Notes under the pieces: generated by a model | Databases searched by the model: none | Told to the model about the DNA's origin: nothing | The model's input: only the letters and a program-made list of their open reading frames with translations | Source: Orobanche coerulescens | Taxonomy: Eukaryota; Streptophyta; Magnoliopsida; Lamiales; Orobanchaceae | Assembly: GCA_033398695.1 (NCBI GenBank) | Contig: CM065806.1 | Span: 45,967,001 to 46,031,000 of the forward strand | Direction: 5' to 3' | Length of the DNA: 64,000 nucleotides | Shown: positions 27,157 to 38,708 of the stretch, piece after piece | Numbering within the stretch: the first letter of the stretch is position 1 | How the letters are laid out: each line of letters opens with the position of its first letter | Program-made: the position numbers and the translations under genes

Positions 27157-28287
27157 ATGTTGAGAGGAGGTCGTGGACGCGGGCCTTGGTCGTGGGCGCG
27201 ACGTGCTAACATTAGACATGATGATTCCGCAACTAGCCCCTAAATATCGGCTAGTCGAACCGATTCCCATTCGGAGGCGGCAAGGATCGGCGAATGATGA
27301 CGCAAATCCGAACATGCGGGAGTCCGCAATGGTGGTGGCGCAGATAAACCAGTTCGCCCAGGTCGTTGATCGCATGCAGACAGCGATGGGACAGCAGCAC
27401 CATGAGGATAACCGGGGAGACAGATGGCTTGCTGAGGTGGTTAAATTGCACCCGCCAAAATTTGACGGATCTGCTGAGGCACTTACTTGGGATCACTGGC
27501 TCAAGGAGTTGGAGAAGATATTCGCGGGTCTTAACTGTCCCGAGGACCTAAGGTTACTATTGCCCGGTATTTTCCATTCGGGAGGCCTTTGACTGGTGGG
27601 AGGCTATTCGACCCGAGAACCATAATGCGGATTGGACGGAATTCAAACAAATGATGGAAGCACAGTATTGTCCTCGTCCGGTTAGAGAGGCGAAGATCCG
27701 AGAGTTTTTCTCACCACAGAGTTCGGAGGCATCTGTGACAGATGTAATTAAAACTTTTAATCATCAGCTGACTTGTGTGCGACACTTGGTCAGAACGGAG
27801 GCAGAAAAGATTTTCATTTTGATATGCGGATGAAGCGGAGATTGTGATACATGTCGGATTCGAGTGTACTACGTTGCGGCAGTACCAAGACAAAGCGGCT
27901 ACGACATGAAAGAGGCGGCGGTGGAGAAATCGGTAGAGGCAAAGAAGCGAGAAGGTGACCGTGGCTGCGAGAAAACAAGAGTGGTGGGGCCCGCAAGGGC
28001 CAATCTTCCTTTATTCGGCTAGAAACCTCCACATCCTTCTAAAGGCGGAAGGAAGTTAGGACGGCATCGTGATTTCGGACGCATCAAGGAAATGCTACAA
28101 TTGTGGTCGAGCCGGGCATATTCGACGAGATTGCCCCGCATCTTCTGTGACTTGTTACGATTGTGGGCAAGAAGGGCACCGTGCGGCCTTCTGTGGAGCC
28201 GCTACTAGATCTGTTGGCACCCGCACTCCGGCACCGGTTCCTAAGGAGATAAGTGAACCGGACACGCAGAGTGGATTTCAGCAGTAA
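27157..28287 (+). pseudogene. Tekay-like gag, frameshifted
   Basis: Begins with a glycine/arginine-rich stretch (MLRGGRGRG). It passes through at least three frame changes (near 27175-27240, 27570-27600 and 27800-28070). The gag core (HPPKFDGSAEALTWDHWLK, FKQMMEAQYCPRPVREAKI) is followed by two CCHC knuckles in tandem (CYNCGRAGHIRRDC and CYDCGQEGHRAAFC) near 28090-28195. The structural protein coats the element's RNA particle. Confidence 0.85.
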
Positions 28288-28419
28288 CGGGAAGAGGAGA
28301 CATCCATCTTGGGTCCGTTCCTCCGCGCTTTGTCGAAATGAGGAGATCGATGACCGAACACTGCTTGTTGCATCAGTGCGATTCGAGATCCTTTTGCAAC
28401 CGATTAGTGTCTTGTTCGA

Positions 28420-29263
28420 TTGGGAGCTACGCATTCTTTTATATCTTTGAACTGTGTTAATCGTTTGAACATCTCGTGCTTGTATAATTGTGAACCTTAT
28501 GTTGTGGGATTACCGAGCGGAGAGAAAATTGTGGGAACACTAGAAGCTAGGGATTTCCCAGTATCTATAGAAGGGAGAGATTGGCCATCGAATCTTATTG
28601 TAGTTGACATATGCGGTGACGATTTAATTCTCGGAGATGATTGGCTCAACCGTTATGGAGCTGTGTTGAATTACCGAGAGAGAGTCATTTCCATCATTGC
28701 TGATGACGGATCTGAACACTTATTCCGAGGATGGAGACCGGGAAGCTCGGGGAAATTGATCAAGGCAATGAAAGCTGTGAAATTACTGAAGCAGGGATGT
28801 CACGGACTTTGGTGCTATGCCATGAGGAAAGAGGAAGGAATAGAGCTCTCGTCTATTTCAGTTGTGAATGAGTTCTCAGATGTATTTCCTGACGAGCTAC
28901 CCGGGTTACCCCCGCAAAGAGAAGTGGAATTCACCATCGAATTAGAGCCTGGAGCAACCCCTATCTCCAGGGCACCATACCGCATGGCGCCAACCGAGAT
29001 GTATGAACTCAAGAAGCAACTGGAGGAATTGTTACAGAAGGGCTATATTCAACCGAGCGTTTCCCCTTGGGGAGCGCCTGTTCTCTTTGTCCGGAAGAAA
29101 GACGGATCCCTCCGATTGTGTATTGATTACAGGGAGCTTAACAAGATGACGATCAAGAATAAGTATCCTATACCTCGGATCGACGACTTGTTTGATCAAC
29201 TGCAAGGGGCGAGGGTATTCTCGAAGATTGACTTGCGATCGAGGATACCACCAATTGAGAATT
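28420..29263 (+). pseudogene. Tekay-like protease and 5' half of RT
   Basis: Protease region opens at GATHSFIS; the upstream aspartate lies in another frame, indicating a break near 28420. It continues through [19 protein letters not shown] begins with the spacer ([16 protein letters not shown]), then [19 protein letters not shown] and FSKIDLRS. The frame is lost there (stop at 29263) by a small deletion inside the usual SGYHQ motif. Confidence 0.88.
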
Positions 29264-29273
29264 AAGGAATCGG

Positions 29274-30354
29274 ACATACCGAAATCGCTTTGAGATCGAT
29301 GCGGCACTATGAATTTGTGGTGATGCCATTCGGACTTACCAATACTCTGCGGTATTCATGCAATTGATGAATCGGGTATTCTTGGAATACTTGGATAAAT
29401 TTGTGGTCGTTTTCATTGACGACATTTTGATATATTCGAGGACGCAGAGGAGCATGCGATCATTTACGTGTGGTTTTGAGCATCTTGAGAAAGGAACGAC
29501 TATATGCGAAATTTGCTAAATGCGAGTTACGGCTTAAGGAAGTAACTTTCCTTGGGCATGTGATATCCGCGATGGAGTTCGGTGGACAGAAGAAAGTCGA
29601 AGCAATCTTGGAATGGGAAGCTCCTAAGAACGTGAAGGAAGTCCGAAGCTTCTTAGGACTAGCGGATATTATCGCCGCTTTGTAGAGGATTTTCCAAAAT
29701 TGCTCGTCCGCTCACTCATTTATTCTGAGAAAACTCAAAAGTTCACGTGGAATGAGAAATGCCAGTGGTTTTGACGAACTTAAAAAGATCGCGTGACACC
29801 TTTATTAGCGCCGGAAAGGCTGATGGATTCATGGTATACAGCGACGCTTCAAATCGGGGTTTGGGTTGTGTGTTGATGCGAAGGATAAAGTGATTGCTTA
29901 TGCTTCTCGGCGGTTGAAACCGTCTGAAGTTAATTATCCGACTCATGATCCGGAGCTAGCAGTGTAGTTTTGCTTTGAAAATTTGGCGACATTATACATC
30001 GGCACTCATTGTCAGATCTTTACGGATCATAAGAGCCTCAAATACATTTTCAGTCAGAAGGACTTAAACATGAGGCAGAGAAGGTGGCTGGAATTGATCA
30101 AGGATTACGACTTAGAGATTCTCTATCATCCGGGGAAAGCAAATGTAGTAGCCGATGCATTAAGCCGTAAACCTGTTTCTCTTCGAGTGTTGGAAGCACT
30201 TACATCCCAAACCGGTATTCAACGAACCGATCCGCGAGGGATTGAAGTATGGGCACCAGAATCGAGGCGACTTTATGTGATGGGCCCGACTTCATCACTA
30301 GTCGAGAAGATCAAGTCCAAGCGGTTGACGATTCCCGATCCTTCGATTATGTGA
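29274..30354 (+). pseudogene. Tekay-like RT 3' half and RNase H, fragmented
   Basis: Pieces in several frames: [12 protein letters not shown] near 29310-29340, the catalytic region around 29405-29440 ([13 protein letters not shown]), KCELRLKEVTFLGHVIS at about 29520-29570, an RNase H start near 29830, and RNase H residues [20 protein letters not shown] through [16 protein letters not shown] at about 30000-30170. At least four small indels. Confidence 0.85.
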
Positions 30355-30448
30355 TGAAGTAAAGAAAGGAAAAGCCCGAGGATTCGTAATACAAGATGAT
30401 GGAGTTACGAGATTTCAAAGTCGACTTTGCGTTCCCGATGATGATGAT

Positions 30449-31715
30449 TTGAGACGAACTATTACGAAAGAAGCTCATAGCGCCCTATTCTATTCACCCG
30501 GCAGTAAGATGTATAAGGATCTTAAACAAAACTTCCGGTGGGGGAATATGAAGAAGGACGTGGCAGTACGTTTGAAGTGTTTGACTTGTCGTGAGTTAAG
30601 ATTGAACATCGGCGACCACAGGGATGTTAAAGCCGCTTAAGATCCCTGAATGGAAGTGGGAGGACATTTCGATGGATTTCATCACAAGTATGCCAAGGAC
30701 TAGAGCAGGAATGAACATGATTTGGGTCGTAGTTGATCGACTAACCAAGTCGGCTCATTTCCTAGGAATCAAAGATACATGGGGACCCGAGAGATTGGCA
30801 CGAGTATTTGTTGCGGAGATAGTCAGATTGCATGGGACGCCGAAGACCATTATTTCGGATCGAGATGGTCGTTTCGTGTCGCACTTCTGGAAAGCAGTTC
30901 ACAAGGCTTTGGGGACTGAGCTCAACTTTAGCACAGCTTATCATCCCCAAACAGACGGTCAGTCCGAAAGGACTATTCAAACTGTAGAAGACATGCTTAG
31001 AGCTTGTGCGTTGGATTGGTCAACTGATTGGGAAGTTCACTTGCCCTTGATCGAATTCACTTACAATAACAGTTGTCACGCTTCTATCAAGATGGCACCC
31101 TTTGAAGCTTTGTACGGGAGGAGATGCCGATCGCCTCTGTGTTGGGATGATTCTTCGGATCTGATCGGGACGGAACCGGAATTGATTATTCAGACTCAAG
31201 AGAAAATAGCTTTGATTCGAGAGAGACTATTGACTGCCCAGAGTCGACAGAAGTCTTATGCCGATGTACGTCGTCGTCCTCTAGAGTTCGACGTTGGGGA
31301 TCATGTGCTATTGAAGGTGTCTCCTACACGAGGGATTTTCCGTTTTGGGAGGAGAGGCAAGCTTAGTCCGAGATATATCGGACCATTTGAGATCCTAGAT
31401 AAGGTTGGGGATTTAGCGTACAGGTTGGCCTTACCGCCATCGCTGAGTCATGTTCACAATGTGTTTCACGTATCCCAACTGCGGAAGTATGTACCGGACC
31501 CCAGTCACGTCATTGATTTCGACGAGATCGAGATAGCTAATGATGGCACCTTCGAAGAGAGACCTATCAAGATACTTGAGAGCCGGATCAAACAATTGAG
31601 GAATAAACCAATACATTTGGTTAAAGTACAATGGTCACGACATGGAGTCGAAGAGGCCACTTGGGAAACGGAGGACGGTATGAAGTCTAAATATCCGGAG
31701 TTGTTTTCATCCTAA
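30449..31715 (+). pseudogene. Tekay-like integrase and chromodomain
   Basis: The HHCC zinc-binding region (30449-30640, ending CLTCRELR) is separated by a frame change from an open stretch of 363 codons (30624-31715). It contains SMDFITSMPR, the catalytic-core aspartates (VVVDRLTKSAHF, IISDRDGRFVS) and glutamate (DGQSERTIQTVE), the GPY/F-type module (LSPRYIGPFEIL), and a C-terminal chromodomain (PIKILESRIKQLRNK ... VQWSRHGVEEATWETED). In chromoviruses this domain is thought to steer insertion to heterochromatin. This is the best-preserved part of the element. Confidence 0.92.
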
Positions 31716-31750
31716 GTTTCGGGACGAAACTTCTTTTTAGGGAGGAAGGA

Positions 31751-34070
31751 TGTAATACCCGAGATTTCTGTTATGTAATTGGAACTTGTGATATTGTAAT
31801 GATTGTACTTTTGTATGAGTACTATTCTCCGTATTTCATAATCCGATGCCATCGAGCATGTAATTTCATGTATGTGATTTAAATGGTTGAAATTCTGTGC
31901 ATGTAGCGCACGCTACAGGCTACGGGTAGCGTACGCTAACATGGTTTCATAGCGTACGCTACCGAGTGTAATTAGCGCACGCTACGCGTGGTCAAACTGA
32001 TTGAGACGCGCGGTAGGTGAGATCTGGCCGGGGGACCCTTGTCGGATCTCCGTCGAATGTACGGGCGGCTTTCGGGAAAAGCCGAGTCAACGCCTTAGCG
32101 CACGCTAGAGGTCTATGCGTAGCGCACGCTAAGTGCCGAGTCTGATTTAGGCGTGAGCCGTTAGCGCACGCTACGGATAGTGTATAGCGCGCGCTAATAG
32201 CCATTTATTATAAATAGGGACATCTGACCGTGAATTGATCCTTTCTTCCCCATAACCCGAACTCTTGCACTTGAAACATAACTCCATTCGTCTTAAACAC
32301 TCCATATCAACCTCTTAGTTCGAGATTGAAGATCTTATATCATTGGAGATTGGTGTTCAAGCCTTGGGTGTTGGATTGCTTCATTTTCATCCGTGTTCTT
32401 CACTACTTTGAGGTAGGTGATTCTTCACCAATGATTAGTAATGTTCATGAGGAAGTTTGAATCATGTTTGGATAGCTAGTATCTCGTTTTTATCGGTCAT
32501 CACATGTTAGAAGGATACTTTTGACGTATTGGTACTAGATGTCGAATGAACCTTTGAACCATCTTATTATAAGGACTCCTAAGCATGTTTAAATCGATTT
32601 ATGATCAAGTAATCGGATATTACCCAGTTGATACGTTGTATACGTTGGAATCATGTGTTTTGGAACGTAAGACGATGGAACTTAGATTATTTCTTGAAGA
32701 TCGTAGAGGAATTGTGTTATCAAGATAACTAACCGTATATTGGTATTTCATAATCATAAATTTTCCGAAACCTTATTAGCATGATATGCCCGAGGATAAC
32801 TTGTAATATCACCATAGGGTTCATGAGTTCTTCATCATTCAACCCAGTTTTCGGTTCGTAGTATTCTGCCATGCAAGATTAGCGCACGCTAACATGTGTG
32901 AGTTAACGTGCGCTATCGAGGTTCGGTTTTCGCAAATAACGTACGTATCGTACGTTATGAGGCGACAGTCGTTGCCGATTTGTGGCTAGCGACGCTAGTC
33001 TTATACGATAGCGTACGCTAATGATTCGACTTAGCGCACGTTACTCATAATACGTAGCGCGCGCTAAGCAATCCAGGCAGCTTGTTTAGTTTGAGCTTTT
33101 CGGCCGTAGGTCGAATTGTTAGGCCATTGTTCGACTCGAGATGATTTGTATATCATTCCTTTTGTTAAGGTTCGAGCTTGTTACGTTGATCGGAGGCGGC
33201 CTTCGAGTGCGTCGAGAGCATTGAAGTATATCATTCTTGCCATCTTCGAGGCAAGTATCGTGATATGTTAATATCGGTATTTTTGGAGTATACGTATGAT
33301 TATGCATGTTGTTGAACATGATATTTACTTCGTTGATTTGTCATGATATTCGTTGTATATTGTTTATATGTTCATGTTGATGAACATAATGATTTGGCAT
33401 ATGTATATGCATGCGTTGTGTTTGTATACGTTGTACGATCTATCTTGAGGCGCTGGATCGGATGTCCACCTCGTGTTGGTCCGCGGGATCATCTTGGGAT
33501 CTAGCCGAGGCGCTGGATCATTGGACGGGTTATTTCCACCTCGTGTTGGTCCGACGGGATCATCTTGGGATCTATCTTGAGGCTGGATCATTGGAATACC
33601 CATCTTTGTGTAATGGAATCTTGTAGATTCGCATTGTCGGGTTCCGTAGCGGAAGCCGTGTGATATGTCTTGTTGTGTATTGTTGATGCATATTCGAATT
33701 GTTTAAATACGATACTTGTACTAGCATTGTTTTGCTAACCCCTCGGGGAGTGGACATTTGTTTTGATGTTCGGGTAGCTAGGAGCGGAAAGCGACCACAC
33801 AAGTGGCGGCGTGACGAGGGGTTGATGATGTTTATTGTTATTGGAGATTTGTTGTCTTGGTTTGGTTTTTGTACTCGAGTACGTGTGTCCTTTGATATTA
33901 ATTCGATATGGTTGTATTAATTATCCGTTGAACCAGTTGTACGTTTTCTTAAACTCGAATTTTCGCAGTATTGACGTCTTATTTTCACTTTCCTTTTTAA
34001 TTAGCCTTGTAAATCCTTATTTAAAGGGTTTATGGCGCTGTAATTATTCCGAATATCTCGGGGTGTTACA
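31751..34070 (+). repeat. Tekay-like 3' LTR
   Basis: Closely similar to the 5' LTR but with clustered short differences, including the second palindrome cluster (about 32880-33065) and the tandem units at 33440-33600, where several GC-containing bases are missing. Confidence 0.95.
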
Positions 34071-34881
34071 TTCTATATGTCAATTTACTAAGCTACATTA
34101 GATGTGGCTAACTTATTAAACCAAATAACTCTCTACGTATGAAAATGAAGTCGCGTTGAGTTTGACCAATTAACACTTCAAATATGTAAATTTTTATTGT
34201 TATAAACAACTAATTATACCGTCAATCATAAGATATGATTTACAAATAGCATATTTTGATAAGTAAATAAGCGTATAATAGCGTTTAAATACATCGATTT
34301 AATATCACTTTAATCCTTTATCTTGCACTCTTGCATTATATCACTCTCAAGTAGTCATATGTACCAACTAAATATTCATTCAGTTTCAATGTATTAAATC
34401 TTTCGTGTTGCATTATACTCTCGTTTATAGTCATTGCCAAAACAAAACACAATAAACTAAAGATGAATCAAGCATAAATATTGATACGGATCAAGGAGGA
34501 AGCCCACATAGCCCAACCCAAGCCGGGCCCACTGAAAGTGGCTAGGGTCGGCTGAATGTTTTGAAGATCCTATCCAAGTTATTTATTTCAGTCTTTTGTT
34601 TGATTGTTATCGTTTTTATTTCGGATTATGTTTCTATCTTGTTTGCATATTTTCCTATTTAAAGGGTTGTATTCCCTGGTCGGAGGGACACAATTGAATA
34701 AAGAATTTCTTCCGAAACAACTTTGTTTCTTGTTCATTCGGTCGGCCGGAGAACAACGCCGACGATCGTTGCTTGGTTGGCCAAGAACGATTGTCGCTAG
34801 GGCTACGCCTAGGTTTATCGTTTTTACCCACTCGTATACGAATCCGTATCAAGTGGTATTCAGAGCTCAGGTAATCTCAAG

Positions 34882-36006
34882 ATGTCGGGGAACGAAGGTC
34901 ATCATCGCAAGACCGTAGATTCGCCGCCGGAGGCAACGGGCATGACGGGCGTGATCCTCGCGATGTCGAAATTGAAAGACTTCGTCAATGGGTTCGTGAA
35001 CTTGAAATCAATCCGTTCGATAGATACGAAAGACAGTATGAAGACACACCAATCGACTCCGCTGTGGAAGAATATGAAAACGAAGGTGGTGAATTCAAAT
35101 TTTTTTTTTCAACAGCATAATCCACGGCAGCCGACCCCTCTCCAACGACACCGTCGGCCATCCCCAGCAACACCACAACAACGCCGTCGTCGCACACCGC
35201 CGGCATCACCACAGACTGATCCGATCCTCTCTTTGGGTATTCACACAGAAATGCCAGAATTTGAGGGACGTTTATGCCCGGATGATTTTCTTGATTGGTT
35301 ACGCACGGTGGACCGTATATTTGATCTTTGTGACACACCTGATCATATCAAGGTAAAACTCGTTGTTATTCGACTAAAAAAGTCTGTTTCTTTATGGTGG
35401 GATCATGTGCAAAATCAAAGGTTCCGGGAGGGTAAACATCGGGTTGAATCATGGGACAAGATGAAGCGGCTCATGGAAAAAAAGTTCTTGCCCGTGACTC
35501 ACAAGCAAGATTCGTACGTGGAGTTTCACACCCTCAAACAACAAACCCTTAGGGTAGAGGAATTTATTGCCGAGTTTGAACGTGTCCGTATGCGTTGTGG
35601 CGTAGAGGAAAACGAAGAACAAACTATTGCACGTTTTCTGGGTAGTCTTCGTACTGATATATCTGATGTTGTTTATTTGCAACAATATTACTCGTTACAT
35701 GATGTTTGTAGGTTGGCACTCAAAGTGGAAAAACAGTTATCGGCAAAACAGAAAACAATAACTTGTTTTGGCTCTTCTAGCCGTGCACTACAGTCGGCTA
35801 CAGCCCCTGTTCGGGTCTGCCCAATCAAAGCCGACCCACCAGCCCTTACCGGCGTCTCACCAACTCCATCAACCTCCTCACTCCGTTGTTTTAAATGTCA
35901 AGGAATAGGTCACTTAAAGAGGGATTGTCCAAATAAACAAGTCCTCGCACTTATTGATGACGTTGATCCACTTTATGACACTGAAGACGTGGTCGAGACT
36001 GAAGTT
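34882..36006 (+). pseudogene. CRM-like gag, interrupted by SINE
   Basis: Open from an ATG 30 bp past the 5' LTR. A charged, proline-rich N-terminus, then the gag core (MPEFEGRLCPDDFLDWLRTV, LWWDHVQNQR, EEFIAEFERVRMRCG) and one CCHC knuckle (CFKCQGIGHLKRDC, near 35890). It ends artificially in the SINE's poly-T. Reading across the SINE's target duplication keeps the same frame into pol, so gag-pol was a single open frame when the SINE arrived. Confidence 0.9.
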
Positions 36007-36451
36007 TTTTTTTTTTGATAACTAGGTGATCCCAGCTTAGCCGGACTAATCCTAGTCCCTCAATGAACCCACTCCTAACCCATTGAGAGAAGTAAATCGC
36101 GAGTCGTTCGAGCAATTCCAGGGTTCCCAATGCCTTTTCTGTACACTTCTGCGCACAAGGAGAAGCCCTTAATTGATTAACAGCGCCTCAGGTTCCCAGC
36201 ACAGTTCTCGGGAGAACAACCACTGATTGGTCAGCACCTCCGGGTTCCCAGCAAGGAAATACTCCCACACTGCCGCTTGACGCGAGATTAAACATTGATT
36301 AGCGGTCGCTCGAGCTAGCCCCGGGGAGCTAGAGGATCATAAAGAGAAAAAACCTCCTCTTTCACCTCCTTGGTGGGAATTGAACCCAAGACCTCCCAAA
36401 GGGTGTCTTTAAGAGCAAGTGTTCTACCACTGGACCACCAACCAATTCCCA
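36007..36451 (-). mobile_element. tRNA-derived SINE, full length
   Basis: Minus orientation. The tRNA-like head at about 36443-36372 has box A (tggtccagtggtaga) and box B (ggttcaattcc at 36386-36376), the two internal RNA polymerase III promoter parts. The body contains repeated ggttccca words and the tail is a run of A (poly-T at 36007-36016). It is flanked by a perfect 16-bp duplication ggtcgagactgaagtt (35991-36006, 36452-36467). At 445 bp it is long for a plant SINE. Confidence 0.93.
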
Positions 36452-37763
36452 GGTCGAGACTGAAGTTGTTTACCCTGGTCGGGGTGAGCTCCTTGTCACC
36501 CGCCGATTGCTTAACACTTGTGTCCTTGATCAAGATGACGATACCACGTGGCTACGAACTAATATTTTTCGTACTCAGTGCACAACTAAGGGTAAGGTTT
36601 GCACTGTAATTATTGATGGCGGAAGTTGTGAGAATATGGTGTCTCCCACCATGGTTGAAAAATTGGGTCTTCCAATACAGAATCATCCAGACCCGTATCA
36701 ACTTACTTGGCTCAAAAAGGGCAATATTGTCCAAGTTACTCACCATTGTCTCGTGCAATTTTCCATTGGAAATAAGTATACGGACGAGTTATGGTGTGAG
36801 GTTATCCCGATGGACGCCTGCCATATTTTGTTGGGGCGTCCATGGTTATACGACCGTCGAGTAAAACATGATGGCTATCGTAACACGTACACATTTAAAA
36901 AAGATAGCGTTAATATCACGTTAGCACCCTTAAACCCGAAATATGGTCCACCCGAGCGCGTGCTGCTATCAAAAATCGACTTTGTGGGCTTTGCAAAGGT
37001 GTCCCCACCATCGGTTGTCTTTGGGCTTTTAATGATCGAAGAAAACCCCGTCACCGAGGCTGCCCCGTTGTCGATGGTTCTGTTGCTCAACGAGTTTAAA
37101 GATGTGTTCCCTGAAGAAATTCCAGCCGGGTTACCTGTGATACGTGAAATTCAGCATTGTATAGACTTCTTGCCCGGATCTAGTATACCAAATAAGCCTG
37201 CTTATAGGATGAATCCTAAAGAATTCGCAGAATTGCATCGGCAGGTTACCGAACTATTGGAGAAAGGGCTTATTCGGGGGAGCATGAGTCCGTGTGCGGT
37301 ACCCACTTTACTTGTTCCTAAACCAGGTGGGACGTTCCACATGTGTATTGATAGTAGGGCAGTTAATAAAATTACTATCAAGTATCGTTTTCCAATCCCA
37401 CAGTTTGATGATCTTCTTGACCACCTTCATGGATCAAGTGTCTTTTCAAAAATTGACTTACGAAGTGGCTACCATCAGATCCGTATGCGTCCCGGGGACG
37501 AGTGGAAAACCGCACTCAAAACAAGAGATGGGTTGTACGAGTGGATGGTCATGCCATTCGGGTTGTCTAACACACCAAGTACGTTCATGAGGTTGATGAA
37601 TCATATTTTTAAACCGTTTATCGGCCGGTGTGTCGTCGTTTATTTCGACGACATTTTGGTCTTTAGCAACAATGAAGCTGAACATCTCCGCCACCTCCGA
37701 GAAATTTTTTGGTTCTACGCACTCAGAAATTATTTGCTAACCGAAAAAAATGTCACTTTCTAA
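36452..37763 (+). pseudogene. CRM-like protease and RT
   Basis: Continues the gag frame after the SINE. Aspartic protease at about 36600-36660 with DGG rather than the usual DSG (VIIDGGSCENMVS). RT: spacer [67 protein letters not shown] and the catalytic VVVYFDDILVFS at about 37627-37662. Frame lost near 37700-37760, stop at 37761. Confidence 0.9.
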
Positions 37764-38708
37764 CTCAGGAAGTTATTTTTTTGTGTTATTTGATTTCAGG
37801 AACGGGCATTCGTATGGATACAACAAAAATCTCCGCCATTACAACCTGGCCGCCGCCTACATCATTACATGACGTGCGCAGCTTTCACGATATGGCGTCG
37901 TTTTTACCGCCGGTTCATTCGGGGGTTTAGTACGATTGTTGCCCCGATTATGGAGTGTTTAAAAAGAAGCAAATTTGTGTGGAATACAGCAGCCCAATCG
38001 GCCTTCGAACAGCTCAAAAACGCTATGACCGAAGCTCCAGTTTTGGCATTTCCAAACTTTGAACACGTTTTTCAGGTGGAGTGCGGTGCTTCTGGGCACG
38101 GAATTGGTGGTGTTCCCAGTCAGTTAAACAGGCCTATTGCTTTTTTCATTGAGAAACTCAATGACACGAGACGGCGTTATAGCACGTACGATAAAGAATT
38201 CTATGCCATTGTTCGCAGTCTCGAGTATTGGCGTCATTACCTTTTACCGGCTGAGTTTATTTTGTATTCCGACCACCAAGCTCTCAAGTTTATTCAAGGA
38301 CAAGCTAAATTAAATCCCCGGCATGCTAAATGGGTGGAAACGCTTCAGGATTTTTCTTTTGTCATTCGACATAAAGCCGGATCAGCCAACTCGGTGGCTG
38401 ATGCTCTGAGCCGCCGCCCAACGTTATTATCTTCTACTTCTTTTCAGGTTTCGGGGTTTGCTCCTTTTGCACACTCGTATCAGGCTGATCCTGATTTTAA
38501 GGAGTTGTGGGACAAATGTCATGGTGGTATTTTTCGTGACTTTGTGCGGCGGGATGGTTTTCGATTCAAGAGGCGTCGTTTATGTGTTCCCGTTTCGTCT
38601 TCAAGGGAGGCTATTATATTAGAGTGCCATCAGGGTGCACTTGCTGGTCATTTTGGAAGAGCAAAAATAGTCGCCTTGGTGGGGGATCGATTTTTTTGGC
38701 CCAAATTT
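37709..38708 (+). pseudogene. CRM-like RNase H and start of integrase
   Basis: After the frame change: end of RT (ANRKKCHFLTQEVIFL), then another change near 37870. RNase H follows (VECGASGHGIGGV, IEKLNDTRRRYSTYDKEFYA, FILYSDHQALKFI, HKAGSANSVADALSRRP, about 38080-38410), then the integrase zinc-binding region (ECHQGALAGHFGRAK), cut at 38708 by the solo LTR. Confidence 0.9.

Larger units (their letters stand above)
24573..34070 (+). mobile_element. Ty3-gypsy chromovirus, Tekay-like, full length
   Basis: LTRs at 24573-26912 (2340 bp) and 31751-34070 (2320 bp) start TGTAATACCC and end GGTGTTACA, with the 5-bp duplication ttcta (24568-24572, 34071-34075). The primer site TGGTATCGGAGC starts at 26918. 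A purine tract (tagggaggaagga) lies just before 31751. The order gag-protease-RT-RNase H-integrase-chromodomain marks a chromovirus; the Tekay/Del clade is inferred from the C-terminal chromodomain and long LTRs. The polyprotein is broken by many small indels. Confidence 0.95.
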
